Source of the DNA: a virus
DNA: 64,000 nt
Direction: 5' to 3' (one strand)
IMG/VR virus record: IMGVR_UViG_3300017963_000201
Span: 80,960 to 144,959 of that record
Below, one piece after another: positions 15,351-23,876 of this stretch. The translations under genes and the position numbers were made by a program. The notes beneath the pieces were generated by a model. It was not told where the DNA came from, did no database searches, and saw nothing but the letters and a program-made list of their open reading frames with translations. Every line of letters begins with the position of its first letter. Position 1 is the first letter of the stretch.

Positions 15351-16229
15351 TTAAATCAACCTATCAACTACCCGTAAAACGGATTCGGGTAATCTAGATA
15401 GGTTGCCCTGAACATAACGAACAAACTCTCCAGCGTCCTCCGTTGAAACCAGATTATAGAGTAAAGGATGGGTAGCTACACTTGCTGCTTTTTGTCGTTT
15501 ACGTGCTGCAGCTTTTAGCAAGTACTGTGTTGTCGCTCCAGCATATGCGGGATCACCCACAGAGGACAGCTCTCGATACTCAACGTCACCACACTTTTCG
15601 TATACTAATTTACCGTTGATATAGCTCATCTTGTGCCAACGGATATGATCACAAAGATCGTTATCTGTATAAGCACGCTTATTACAGTAGCTACAGTCAA
15701 CATGCCCACAGGCACAGCCCATGGAGAATTTATCAATATCCCCGCTCAACAAACCTTCCGCTAGTGGGGGATCCTTTGTCGTATCCATAGCAACAACAGT
15801 AAGTACATGCCTATCTTTAGGATCACTCTGCATATAGTAGGCATCAGGGATAAAACCACGAGCCGCTTTCGGGTTAGCTGAAGCATGCTCAATATGAAGA
15901 GGCACGTTACGAAAAGTCTGAAACACAAGACACTTGTGCGCTGAAGAAAACCTAACTAGCTCTTCATGCGGAAACATATCACCATTACTGTTTGGGATAT
16001 CTGCAGCAACCGCTCTGGGAACAGGGAAAATGTAATCGTCAATGCTTGGAGAAAGATCGTATACCTTAGCAACCCCAGCCAGAACACTAGGCGATATTAA
16101 GTTTAGTGCTCTTTGTACCGTATCGTGCTCTATATTGCTGATGTCAGCGTTTTTCTGAGCGCATTTACTAAATTTCCCTGAGGATTGATATACACCTACG
16201 ACGGGTACTGAGGCAATCTTATAAAACAT
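15351..16229 (-). CDS. prohead (head maturation) protease
   Basis: 292 residues. T4 gp21/prohead-protease-like landmarks are NSNGDMFP (80-87), a histidine region VPLHIEHASANPKAARGFI (109-127) and FSMGC with Ser169 as probable nucleophile, with a downstream aspartate/glutamate. An unusual cysteine/histidine cluster (CACGHVDCSYC and CDHIRWH, about 172-199) suggests an inserted zinc site. It would cleave scaffold and capsid precursors and mature itself. The C-terminus contains KAAARKRQKAAS, a possible self-cleavage linker. Located directly before scaffold and capsid. Confidence 0.75.
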   Translation of the reverse strand: MFYKIASVPVVGVYQSSGKFSKCAQKNADISNIEHDTVQRALNLISPSVLAGVAKVYDLSPSIDDYIFPVPRAVAADIPNSNGDMFPHEELVRFSSAHKCLVFQTFRNVPLHIEHASANPKAARGFIPDAYYMQSDPKDRHVLTVVAMDTTKDPPLAEGLLSGDIDKFSMGCACGHVDCSYCNKRAYTDNDLCDHIRWHKMSYINGKLVYEKCGDVEYRELSSVGDPAYAGATTQYLLKAAARKRQKAASVATHPLLYNLVSTEDAGEFVRYVQGNLSRLPESVLRVVDRLI

Positions 16230-16310
16230 TAATCTACTCCTATAGGATGTGAACTACCTATAGAAGTAGACTAACTTTTTTTTGAAATAATGTTTAACTA
16301 ATGTAGTTTT

Positions 16311-16436
16311 TTAATCTTTTGGTGGGGTGTATTCTTTACCGCACTTCTCACATTTCTTAGTTTCCTTATTAATCTTACCTCCACACGAACAATAGATTTC
16401 TTGGATTGGTGCCTGACCACTTTTCTTAAATGCCAT
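16311..16436 (-). CDS. 41-residue zinc-ribbon protein
   Basis: ATG 16436 after GTGAGG; MAFKKSGQAPIQ followed by CSCGG and CEKCGK pairs. One bound zinc expected. Lies between the clamp-like gene and the protease. Function unknown. Confidence 0.6.
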   Translation of the reverse strand: MAFKKSGQAPIQEIYCSCGGKINKETKKCEKCGKEYTPPKD

Positions 16437-16447
16437 TTCAAACCTCA

Positions 16448-17455
16448 CTAGGTATCGATTACAGGAGCTAAAACACCCTTGCAAGCCTGATAAAATACAT
16501 ACAAAGGTTGCTTTTCTTCACCAAAAGCTATCTTTACCTCATCCTCATGATCATAGAGTAAATCTTTTAGCAACTTCGAATTAAACTGAGCCCTAGCCTT
16601 TGTCTTCATGTCGATCCGGTTATCTGAAGAGAGTTTTACACTATCCATATCGGATTCTAAAGTCAACTCCTTATCTAGATCAAGGTAGACATGCTGACTC
16701 GTGTTACTAAGGGCGTTTATAACAGCGTTATTCTGAAATACCCCAGTAGCCGACCACGATTTTTTATCAACCACAGATTTACATTCTTTTACCTCATCTG
16801 TTTTTACTAATCGGGAAACAATGTGCCATCTATCCGTAGAAAACCTAATATAGTTTTTGTAAGCTGATACCTCAATATTACTCATCTTCCTCAACAGTAC
16901 AGAAAGAACCTTAATCACCCCAGAACTTGTGACACCGCTTTCTATATCAGCCCAATTAAAATTTGCCCCATGTATCCTATGAGGATCAGCTACAAATATG
17001 CCATCATTACAAATGTAAGCGGGCATCGAACTTTGCGCTCTTAGGGTATACAGTAGTTTGGGTAGATCTTCGGCTGTTAAGGTATCTTGAACCCCCCAAG
17101 TACAAGAACTCAATAGGTCATCTTCTTTTCGTATTTTAATATCAAACTTTTCGTGCTTAGTAGAGTTTCCGATCACCACACTTTTATTTTTAATCTTGAG
17201 CGCAATCCTACCATTATTGGGGATACTTAATCGAGGACACCCAAAACTGTATACCGTTCTTGGTTCCAATTTATCCCCGGAGTGTTCCTTAGCAGGTATG
17301 TCTGTAAATATATAAAACTCCCCATTAGTAATAAATAACCGTAAAGTGTTAATCCGCTTAGTAAAAGACAAGCCATAAAATCCGAATAAATACTTGTCTG
17401 ATAACTTTCGAAGCGTAGCTATAGACTTATTAAAAATCTCAGCATCAATAATCAT
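16448..17455 (-). CDS. putative sliding-clamp-like (DnaN-like) protein
   Basis: 335 residues in repeating beta-rich units with DnaN-like rhythm, ending LYVFYQACKGVLAPVIDT, reminiscent of the clamp C-terminal strand. It overlaps the RecB-like nuclease gene by four bases, so the two are probably expressed together in DNA metabolism. The match is by architecture only; a DNA-binding or unrelated beta protein is possible. Ends TAG TGA, a tandem stop. Confidence 0.45.
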   Translation of the reverse strand: MIIDAEIFNKSIATLRKLSDKYLFGFYGLSFTKRINTLRLFITNGEFYIFTDIPAKEHSGDKLEPRTVYSFGCPRLSIPNNGRIALKIKNKSVVIGNSTKHEKFDIKIRKEDDLLSSCTWGVQDTLTAEDLPKLLYTLRAQSSMPAYICNDGIFVADPHRIHGANFNWADIESGVTSSGVIKVLSVLLRKMSNIEVSAYKNYIRFSTDRWHIVSRLVKTDEVKECKSVVDKKSWSATGVFQNNAVINALSNTSQHVYLDLDKELTLESDMDSVKLSSDNRIDMKTKARAQFNSKLLKDLLYDHEDEVKIAFGEEKQPLYVFYQACKGVLAPVIDT

Positions 17456-18243
17456 AATCCATCCTCCCCATCACGGTTACAATACAATTTGTAGTCACAG
17501 TTAAAGCAATATTGATACTTAGTGTTTCTAGGAAATTTTGCCCCATTTTTTAGCTCAAAAACTACTCGGCTGTATTTTTCAATGGCATCAGCAATAAGTG
17601 CATCTGTGATCTCATAGGTCTTTGCTTCCCGCTTCGTGCCCATATGCTTTAGGTATATGTATTCACCGTAGATAGGAAAATCTTCTGGTATCTTACCCAT
17701 CCTCCGTAACCAAATACCATAAGTAGGAAGCTGAACTGACTCTTTGATTTGATTCTTCGTAAACGGCTTAGAGTTGGTTTTATAGTCTACAATTTTTACA
17801 CAGTCATCGAGCTTATCCACTCTATCGGCTTTCCCCCAAACCTGAACATCAGAGATAGATACATTAAACAACCGCTCAATAAATACCGTCTTTGGAAAAG
17901 AAGCAAAACCAGAGTAATACTCTAAGTAGCCTTTGAGCATAGTATGGATACTTTGTACATCGTTTTTTACAAACAAACCACTCTTTATTTTATCCGGGAC
18001 TTTATATTCTTGGTAAGCCTGCCTAAAACTATCACTCATTAATTTTCGTATATCTGTCGATCCTGAATTAGGTAATCCCTTGTGGAAATTTTCCAAAGCC
18101 TTGTGGGCAATACTCCCAATCAGAAAATACTTATTCTCAGGTACCTCAAAAGGTGCCTTTATATAGCGATACTTGAAAAGACGCTTACAGCCAAAGTAAC
18201 AATCAACCTTGGTCGGCGATAAAGACTTAACTGGCAATCCCAC
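17452..18243 (-). CDS. PD-(D/E)XK nuclease, RecB/Cas4-like
   Basis: 263 residues. N-terminal SPTKVDCYFGCKRLFKYRY gives the first cysteine. GSIAHKALENFHKG (about 43-56) supplies the RecB-family His. WGKADRVDKL and VDYKTNSKPF (about 136-160) supply the catalytic D and the D-x-K motif, with a following Q. The C-terminal YCFNCDYKLYC supplies three more cysteines for a 4Fe-4S cluster. This is the Cas4/AddB-type exonuclease arrangement. Likely role: DNA end processing or recombination during phage replication. Confidence 0.82.
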   Translation of the reverse strand: MGLPVKSLSPTKVDCYFGCKRLFKYRYIKAPFEVPENKYFLIGSIAHKALENFHKGLPNSGSTDIRKLMSDSFRQAYQEYKVPDKIKSGLFVKNDVQSIHTMLKGYLEYYSGFASFPKTVFIERLFNVSISDVQVWGKADRVDKLDDCVKIVDYKTNSKPFTKNQIKESVQLPTYGIWLRRMGKIPEDFPIYGEYIYLKHMGTKREAKTYEITDALIADAIEKYSRVVFELKNGAKFPRNTKYQYCFNCDYKLYCNRDGEDGL

Positions 18244-18859
18244 TTTCGTACCTCACTAGTCTTAGGTTTTTATCAGCTATGGCCCAACCCAAAGATATTC
18301 TTTCTCGAAGAACTGACTTTACAATACTTTCCAAATTTTCATAACCCCACTGGATCTTACCATCATACCAATTACTGACATAGGCCCATCGGATAAAATC
18401 GTTGAGTCTATAATTAAAAACGCAAACATTATGACCGCCAACATTATGACCGTAAAATGGAACGGACAATAAAAAAAGATCTCGAACCTTAATCTTAATT
18501 CCAGTTGTCCCGGTCAAAACACCACGCTCACTCATGCTCCTAATCATATGCATGGCAAAGTAAGAATGATCATCGCAATCTCCTTGGGGTGCGCCCTTCT
18601 CTAACCATCTACCGTAAATTGCCTTTGGGCTTGAGATAACGTCACCTAACATGTACCATGTATCTTCACGCCAACCAAATGAACCTATTAGGTTTTCAAA
18701 CTCGGTTGTAGAAAGTGGTTGGGGTAGAACAACTGAATCCCATTTGGATTCAAAAGCACATTGATAAAAGCGACTCCAAAGGTAGTAAAGCCTACAGCGA
18801 AGAGCAAACCAAACTAGCACCTTAAGTATTTTTATCTTCAATCCCAATTTCTTTTGCAT
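18227..18859 (-). CDS. transglutaminase-like cysteine protein with membrane anchor
   Basis: 210 residues. A hydrophobic basic N-terminus (about 6-30) could anchor or export it. The catalytic core shows GDCDDHSYFA (about 93-102) with the Cys, then GGHNVCVFNY (His) and an FIRWAYVSN Asp/Asn region, the Cys-His-Asp order of transglutaminase/papain-like folds. Possible roles are peptide-bond cleavage or amide transfer on virion or cell-wall substrates. Similar proteins occur in tailed-phage structural blocks. Overlaps neighbours by 17 and 38 bases. Confidence 0.65.
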   Translation of the reverse strand: MQKKLGLKIKILKVLVWFALRCRLYYLWSRFYQCAFESKWDSVVLPQPLSTTEFENLIGSFGWREDTWYMLGDVISSPKAIYGRWLEKGAPQGDCDDHSYFAMHMIRSMSERGVLTGTTGIKIKVRDLFLLSVPFYGHNVGGHNVCVFNYRLNDFIRWAYVSNWYDGKIQWGYENLESIVKSVLRERISLGWAIADKNLRLVRYESGIAS

Positions 18860-19031
18860 GGATCTGCTTTCCTAATTTTCTTTGAATAGCTTCTGGTAAT
18901 TTAGAACCCGCGTAGTAAGAAAGATACCCATCTTGTTGGATAGCCCAAACACGCCACTTTTGTTCTTTAGCTTTAGCAATGGCATCCTTCTTAATCTTTT
19001 CTTCGAAAAAACCTTCGAACCAACGACCCAT
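18822..19031 (-). CDS. hypothetical basic protein
   Basis: 69 residues: a lysine-rich helix (EEKIKKDAIAKAKEQKW) followed by AIQQDGYLSYY. TAATG-type junction with the gene upstream. Unknown. Confidence 0.55.
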   Translation of the reverse strand: MGRWFEGFFEEKIKKDAIAKAKEQKWRVWAIQQDGYLSYYAGSKLPEAIQRKLGKQIHAKEIGIEDKNT

Positions 19032-19246
19032 TACTTCCCTTTCCTTCTACGTCTTTGTGCTTTTCTAGTTTGTTTTGCAACTTTAGCTCTTGCCCTTCGT
19101 CTAGCCAATTCCTTTTCATAGGTTATTTTCTTTTGTAGAGCAGCTACCCTACTCAGCGGGGCATCACGACCGATAGCTCTAATAATTTCTTCTTTTGCTT
19201 GCCCCGGTAATTCCTTAGTCCTATCTTCTTTAAAATCAGTATCCAT
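19031..19246 (-). CDS. hypothetical basic protein
   Basis: 71 residues with an arginine/lysine-rich C-terminal tail (RRRARAKVAKQTRKAQRRRR), suggesting nucleic-acid contact. AGGAGG site overlaps the lysin's TAG stop. Confidence 0.55.
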   Translation of the reverse strand: MDTDFKEDRTKELPGQAKEEIIRAIGRDAPLSRVAALQKKITYEKELARRRARAKVAKQTRKAQRRRRKGK

Positions 19247-19255
19247 ATTTTCCTC

Positions 19256-19810
19256 CTACTCAACATAATACTGGAAATGCATTGGATCTTTGGGTCTTCG
19301 CCAAAAACCACCCCACTGCCACCCATACTGTTTAAACAGCGTCACAACCTCAACAGGCATATTTCCCCGGGTGTTTAGTTTATTCTCCTTCCAATTAATA
19401 TCGATTGCCATACCATAAGCATGTAACGACAATGACTTTGTTGGATTAGACAGCTTATGCCTTGGAACAAAACCACCTAGTTGGTAGATCGGATATAGAT
19501 TGTCGTATTTATTAATTATGTAGTCGTAGAACAAATTTCTAACGTTCAAAGCTAATTTTTTGTGAACTTGTATTGTCCAGAACTTATCCATTAAAGGGAT
19601 TGGGACAGGCAAATTTAGTATGACCAAATTTTCTTTGATCCATGCAGGATTAATCTTTACAAAACCCTTTCTTTTAGGGTCCTCAACATAGCCCATCTTT
19701 CCTACAAAATTTTTGAGTTCTTTAGGATTACTAGGCGGTGTATATGTTTTTGATCTGTATTCGCCCTTGATTACTTTGTATAAAAAATTAACGTACCAAC
19801 GTATTAGCAT
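19256..19810 (-). CDS. M15-family peptidase, phage endolysin
   Basis: 184 residues. The C-terminal half holds the D-Ala-D-Ala carboxypeptidase/L-Ala-D-Glu endopeptidase zinc motif: SLHAYGMAIDINW (His and Asp ligands, about 128-140) and DPMHFQYY near the end (third ligand His). The N-terminal about 60 residues may guide or bind; no clear signal peptide, though the first helix is hydrophobic. It cleaves peptidoglycan stem peptides at lysis or, given its place beside the portal, on entry. Confidence 0.8.
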   Translation of the reverse strand: MLIRWYVNFLYKVIKGEYRSKTYTPPSNPKELKNFVGKMGYVEDPKRKGFVKINPAWIKENLVILNLPVPIPLMDKFWTIQVHKKLALNVRNLFYDYIINKYDNLYPIYQLGGFVPRHKLSNPTKSLSLHAYGMAIDINWKENKLNTRGNMPVEVVTLFKQYGWQWGGFWRRPKDPMHFQYYVE

Positions 19811-19813
19811 TTC

Positions 19814-21664
19814 TTACCCCGATCCTGTTAGCAAATTTGCCCCTCCCTTCGGAATTAACCTCTCTATATTATCTATACGCTTCTTAGTATCCCCATCTAC
19901 AGGCCCATTACTCTTAATAAGATCTAGAACGTCTTGCACATGAACCCGATCATCCATTTCTGCTAGTTTAGAAATCTGGTCCTCCAGATCCTCTGCAAAT
20001 TCTTTAGTAATCGAGCTTTGCTTCGAAGCCCCAGGTAAGGGCAAAGGTGATGCCCCACCGCCTCCACCGCCCCCAGGGGCACTTCTAGGGGCTCTAGGGG
20101 CCGGTCCTGGAGCTTCCTCACCTTCCTCCTCACTTTCAGCTTCAGGGAAAAACTCAGGATGGTCTACTACGTATTGTCGCTCTTCTTCCTGATTCTTACG
20201 CTCAACATCCAGGTCAACACCCGCACCCTGAGAGTATGTTCTGTCAGAAAGAATACCTCTATCCTTAAGATCTCGCCACACACCCAGGATAGAAACATCT
20301 TGACTTGGATCTAGGTTTTTGCGCCACTTAATAGTAGGTACCAAAGGATCTTTAGGTCTTTGTACTCTGATCCTGTTTTCTAATTCTTTTTCTGGGGTCT
20401 TATAAAAATCGTGCATTTCCGCAATAGGAACACAAAGTTTCTTTATGATCCACTCTTGCTCAAAAAGCATACGGATTGAAGCCAACCTTTCAAGCAAGGT
20501 CTGAAGACCCGCAATAGCAGCCGCGAATGAAGCCTCACCTATCAAAAAGCTCTTGGCAATACCCATCGCCAACAGTTTGATACGCTCGATAAAATCCCAT
20601 TCACGAGAGATCAATAAAACCCTATCGCTTACTCCGACTAACTCAACACTTAAAGCATTATGCGTGATGATGGCAGCCAAAGGATCCGACTCTGCCAAAC
20701 TTAGCTGATACGCTAAGGCTTCTTCGTCTTCTTGACTACCTAACCACCCTGTCGCCGGATCACCCAATTTGAAAATTCTTAATGGAGCTGCATGTCTTTG
20801 TGCAATTGCCAAAGATGCATTAACTACAAAGTCTTCGTACATAGTGGTACGATATAGTCTTGTATAGAAACTCGTTCCACGTATATCTGTAGAATTAATC
20901 TTACGCGCTAGAAATGTCGTGTTCAAAGACTCCAAAGGAATAGCTCGATTCATCCTAAAAGCATTCATAATGTCTCTAGGTATGAATTTTTGAAGTCTCC
21001 TAAACAAAGGGTCCTGCGCGTTTACGAGTTTTCGAATCTCTGGCGTTGGTAATAACCAAAGCAAAGGTTGTTCTACCGCAAGACCAACACCTTCAATTCT
21101 TACGTAATCTGGATCATGCGGAATAACACGCGCCCATATACCTTCTGTAGAGTCAAAGATAGCATGCAGAATAAGCTCTCCGGTTATCAAGTAATCCCTG
21201 GTAAAGCCCGCGAGCTTTGGGACTAAGTTTAACTTATTAAACATATCCTCGTAAACTTTTTTTATTCCTGGATCATCAATACCAACTAGGTCGAAAGCAG
21301 ACCATGGAAGCTCAGAATACATGTCAGTTGCAATTGACACAACCGCGTCCCTGCGATACATCTCACGCCATACAGCATTTGCTAATCTTCTATTCCTTGG
21401 AAAGTAATATTTATCAGGGGTAGACTTTCTATAATCGTAAAAAAGAGGGGCCTGTGCAACACTGTTACCCCCAGTATTCTCACTTCCATAAGCGTTTGTT
21501 GCGTTCAATTGCCCACGCTTACGCATAGAGCTGTAAAGGGTAAAGCTGTGAGGGGTTTTTGGTGGGCTCTCTACAGCACTACTCTTTTCGTATGGTTGTT
21601 GATCTGCTTGTCTTCTGGGATCCCCATCTTTACCAGGCACAATTAATTGTCCTGTTTTTTTCAT
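19814..21664 (-). CDS. portal protein
   Basis: 616 residues from the ATG at 21664, which overlaps the upstream TGA; a TTG two codons earlier is also possible. Portal-like features are an N-terminal tail followed by a wing domain with RRDAVVSIATDMYSELPW, IPHDPDYVRIE, a central helical LLAMGIAKSFLIGEASF stretch and a C-terminal acidic/proline/glycine linker (AESEEEGEEAPGPAP, then a glycine run). It forms the dodecameric DNA channel at the capsid vertex. Size and place (downstream of terminase, upstream of protease) fit. Confidence 0.8.
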   Translation of the reverse strand: MKKTGQLIVPGKDGDPRRQADQQPYEKSSAVESPPKTPHSFTLYSSMRKRGQLNATNAYGSENTGGNSVAQAPLFYDYRKSTPDKYYFPRNRRLANAVWREMYRRDAVVSIATDMYSELPWSAFDLVGIDDPGIKKVYEDMFNKLNLVPKLAGFTRDYLITGELILHAIFDSTEGIWARVIPHDPDYVRIEGVGLAVEQPLLWLLPTPEIRKLVNAQDPLFRRLQKFIPRDIMNAFRMNRAIPLESLNTTFLARKINSTDIRGTSFYTRLYRTTMYEDFVVNASLAIAQRHAAPLRIFKLGDPATGWLGSQEDEEALAYQLSLAESDPLAAIITHNALSVELVGVSDRVLLISREWDFIERIKLLAMGIAKSFLIGEASFAAAIAGLQTLLERLASIRMLFEQEWIIKKLCVPIAEMHDFYKTPEKELENRIRVQRPKDPLVPTIKWRKNLDPSQDVSILGVWRDLKDRGILSDRTYSQGAGVDLDVERKNQEEERQYVVDHPEFFPEAESEEEGEEAPGPAPRAPRSAPGGGGGGGASPLPLPGASKQSSITKEFAEDLEDQISKLAEMDDRVHVQDVLDLIKSNGPVDGDTKKRIDNIERLIPKGGANLLTGSG

Positions 21665-21864
21665 ACCCAACCATACCCTTCCGGTTTAGTGTCCCTCAAT
21701 ATGTCTACGCAGTTTTGATCATGATCATTGGCAATACATAAATCACAGTTTGTTAAACCAGAGAAAGGGCAACGCCCATTCCTTAACTTAACATAAACCT
21801 GCAGCTTACATGGAGGATTGTATATAACATTATGTATTCGCCGCCCTCTCCATTGCTCTAACAT
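21661..21864 (-). CDS. cysteine-containing hypothetical protein
   Basis: 67 residues from ATG 21864 with GGGGAG eight bases upstream. Cysteines at CPFSGLTNCDLC resemble a metal-binding loop. Stop overlaps the portal start. Confidence 0.55.
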   Translation of the reverse strand: MLEQWRGRRIHNVIYNPPCKLQVYVKLRNGRCPFSGLTNCDLCIANDHDQNCVDILRDTKPEGYGWV

Positions 21865-22078
21865 AGAATTTGCTCCCCGCAATCCTCTCGATGGTATGCA
21901 TATTCACAGGAGCACCGCCATTAAAGACTGCTTGCAATACAGCTTCCCGTGCTTGATTACAGGTAAAGCCGTACTGTTTTAGTTTTTGTACGGAATGGGT
22001 AATAGGTCCCAGGAAGATAACCTCTTCCCTAGCTACCAAAGTAAACATTTTACTAACTCTGTCATAGAATAATTCCAT
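21830..22078 (-). CDS. hypothetical protein
   Basis: 82 residues from ATG 22078 with CTGGAGG upstream (longer frame to 22102 rejected). Helical: YDRVSKMFTLVAREEV. Overlaps the next gene by 35 bases. Confidence 0.5.
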   Translation of the reverse strand: MELFYDRVSKMFTLVAREEVIFLGPITHSVQKLKQYGFTCNQAREAVLQAVFNGGAPVNMHTIERIAGSKFYVRAMERAANT

Positions 22079-22109
22079 AACATCCTCCAGGCTATAATAC
22101 AAAAATTAC

Positions 22110-22325
22110 TTATGTTTTTGTCACGGCAGTAATCTTGGTTATGTACTTTCTACAAAATATTTCAAAGTCTTTTTTATTTATATGTATTCTATAGTTCCCA
22201 AAATTAAAAGATACGTAAGGCTCACCTGATGCCATCACGGGAACATAAGCAATACATGCACCACGCCCAACGCATTTTAGCGTTCCAGGCTTTTCTTCTT
22301 TGTAGACCGCAGCTCTGAGCTTCAT
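22110..22325 (-). CDS. hypothetical protein
   Basis: 71 residues, basic, short beta-like segments (VSFNFGNYRIHIN). Overlaps the upstream stop by four bases (ATGA). Unknown. Confidence 0.5.
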   Translation of the reverse strand: MKLRAAVYKEEKPGTLKCVGRGACIAYVPVMASGEPYVSFNFGNYRIHINKKDFEIFCRKYITKITAVTKT

Positions 22326-23635
22326 CGTCTTCTTGCTAACCGCATAGCTTGGCTAACCCTCTTTGCCTTTCTTCCGGTTTCAGAAGCTACTAAAAATTGA
22401 TCCATTATACCTATACCCTCTTCAACCTCATCTATGCTTTGCTCAATCCCAAAGATAGCATTCTTTACAGAATCCCACACATCCTTGAACCAGTTTTTAA
22501 CCTTGGTCCATACCTGCGCATCAACCCTATAACCCATTCGGGTCTTTCCTGGTTCAATAATCGCAAACTCTTTTTGTAGCTTCTCTTCTATAGTATCGTT
22601 TGCCATCCTAAATAATTCAATCTCTTTATCCACCTCTTCTGCAATCTTTGGGAATTTGTTTTTCAAAAAGTCTAATACATAATTCATCTCTTCAATTGGG
22701 CCTGCAGGTACTGGGGTACTCAACACTTGGGCTCTTACGGCTACAATTTTCTCTTTAAAGCGTCTTACAACCACATCTTCAAGTTTAGACAATGTTTGTT
22801 GTTCATTGCTCAAAGTAGCATAGATAGACTGCATAATCTCGGTACGTTTCATTTGCTTTTTCTTTAGCTTTTCTTGAGCTTCCTTCATCATTTCTTTTGC
22901 AAGATCAACTTCGGATTGGATATTATCAATATCTTGCCCCAACGCTTCTACCCGATTTAATGCTTGTTGCGCTGCTTTATCAACTTCCTTCACATCCATA
23001 AACTTCTCAGGAATAAATTCACCGTAATCATGAGGAGCCCTTCTAGTAGGGGTTGTTCGTTCCTTAAACGTCTCAGGCATATCTGGTTGATCTGGGGCTG
23101 CCATAGGTGCGCCAGGAAGCGTAATACTAGTAGTTGGTCCCTTGAGTTTCTTTTGACTTTGTACGTAAATCTTATGAGCTACTTTTCTTAGCAAGTAAGC
23201 CTTTCTTAATAACCTAGATGCATCAAAGTCAATCTGATTGGCCTTGACTTCCAGCTCTTTCTCTGGTTCCATCCCTACTACTACGTGATTAGCCGATCTG
23301 CGAATCAAAGGATATACATCTTTGTTATTAAGCCTTATAAGCTGCCCCTCTTTGAGACTCTTAAATGGACCTTGATTTAATGTCTCATGGGCATATTCTT
23401 GGGTTTGTTTAATTACGCTATTTACAATCTGAGGCGAGAAGCCCATGTCCTCTAGTAAAGCCTCTATCTCTTCCCACGCCATGCCCATGAACCAATAAGA
23501 CTTGGCATGCTGAAGAGCATCGTCTTTAGCAGAGTAGTTATCTTCCTCTTGAGCTACCCTGTTTATGGGCTCTTTATTTATAAGCCTTTGGGCCAGTCTA
23601 AGAGTTTCTTTAGGGTACTTATTGGTCAAGCGCAT
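22322..23635 (-). CDS. coiled-coil protein of the head region
   Basis: 437 residues. Helical N-terminal region with NRVAQEEDNYSAKDD, a proline-rich linker (about 195-220), a long coiled coil (about 235-300) and a C-terminal amphipathic segment. Upstream of the portal in transcription order; perhaps an internal or assembly protein. It carries the Ala-Gln-acid motif discussed for this cluster. No family recognised. Confidence 0.5.
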   Translation of the reverse strand: MRLTNKYPKETLRLAQRLINKEPINRVAQEEDNYSAKDDALQHAKSYWFMGMAWEEIEALLEDMGFSPQIVNSVIKQTQEYAHETLNQGPFKSLKEGQLIRLNNKDVYPLIRRSANHVVVGMEPEKELEVKANQIDFDASRLLRKAYLLRKVAHKIYVQSQKKLKGPTTSITLPGAPMAAPDQPDMPETFKERTTPTRRAPHDYGEFIPEKFMDVKEVDKAAQQALNRVEALGQDIDNIQSEVDLAKEMMKEAQEKLKKKQMKRTEIMQSIYATLSNEQQTLSKLEDVVVRRFKEKIVAVRAQVLSTPVPAGPIEEMNYVLDFLKNKFPKIAEEVDKEIELFRMANDTIEEKLQKEFAIIEPGKTRMGYRVDAQVWTKVKNWFKDVWDSVKNAIFGIEQSIDEVEEGIGIMDQFLVASETGRKAKRVSQAMRLARRR

Positions 23636-23645
23636 AGTTAAACTC

Positions 23646-23864
23646 CTATAGGTTATCTAGCAGACTATCAATCTCAGAAGCGTGCTGTTGAATCTCAAAC
23701 ATGTTATCCCGTAACATATTCTCAAGACCGGGATCTAGCTCTACAATCTTATTACCTACCTCTTGAGATACTTCACCGGCAAGCATAGTAATGGCATAGA
23801 GCAAATCTATAATGTTGGATTTAACTTCATCTGGATCGTAGTATTCTTGGGCTTTGATCTTCAT
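23646..23864 (-). CDS. hypothetical helical protein, AQ-type N-terminus
   Basis: 72 residues starting MKIKAQEYYDPDEV, then an acidic/hydrophobic helical bundle. Shares the basic-then-Ala-Gln N-terminus with other genes in the cluster. TAG stop overlaps the next ribosome site. Confidence 0.55.
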   Translation of the reverse strand: MKIKAQEYYDPDEVKSNIIDLLYAITMLAGEVSQEVGNKIVELDPGLENMLRDNMFEIQQHASEIDSLLDNL

Positions 23865-23876
23865 AAATAAACTCCT

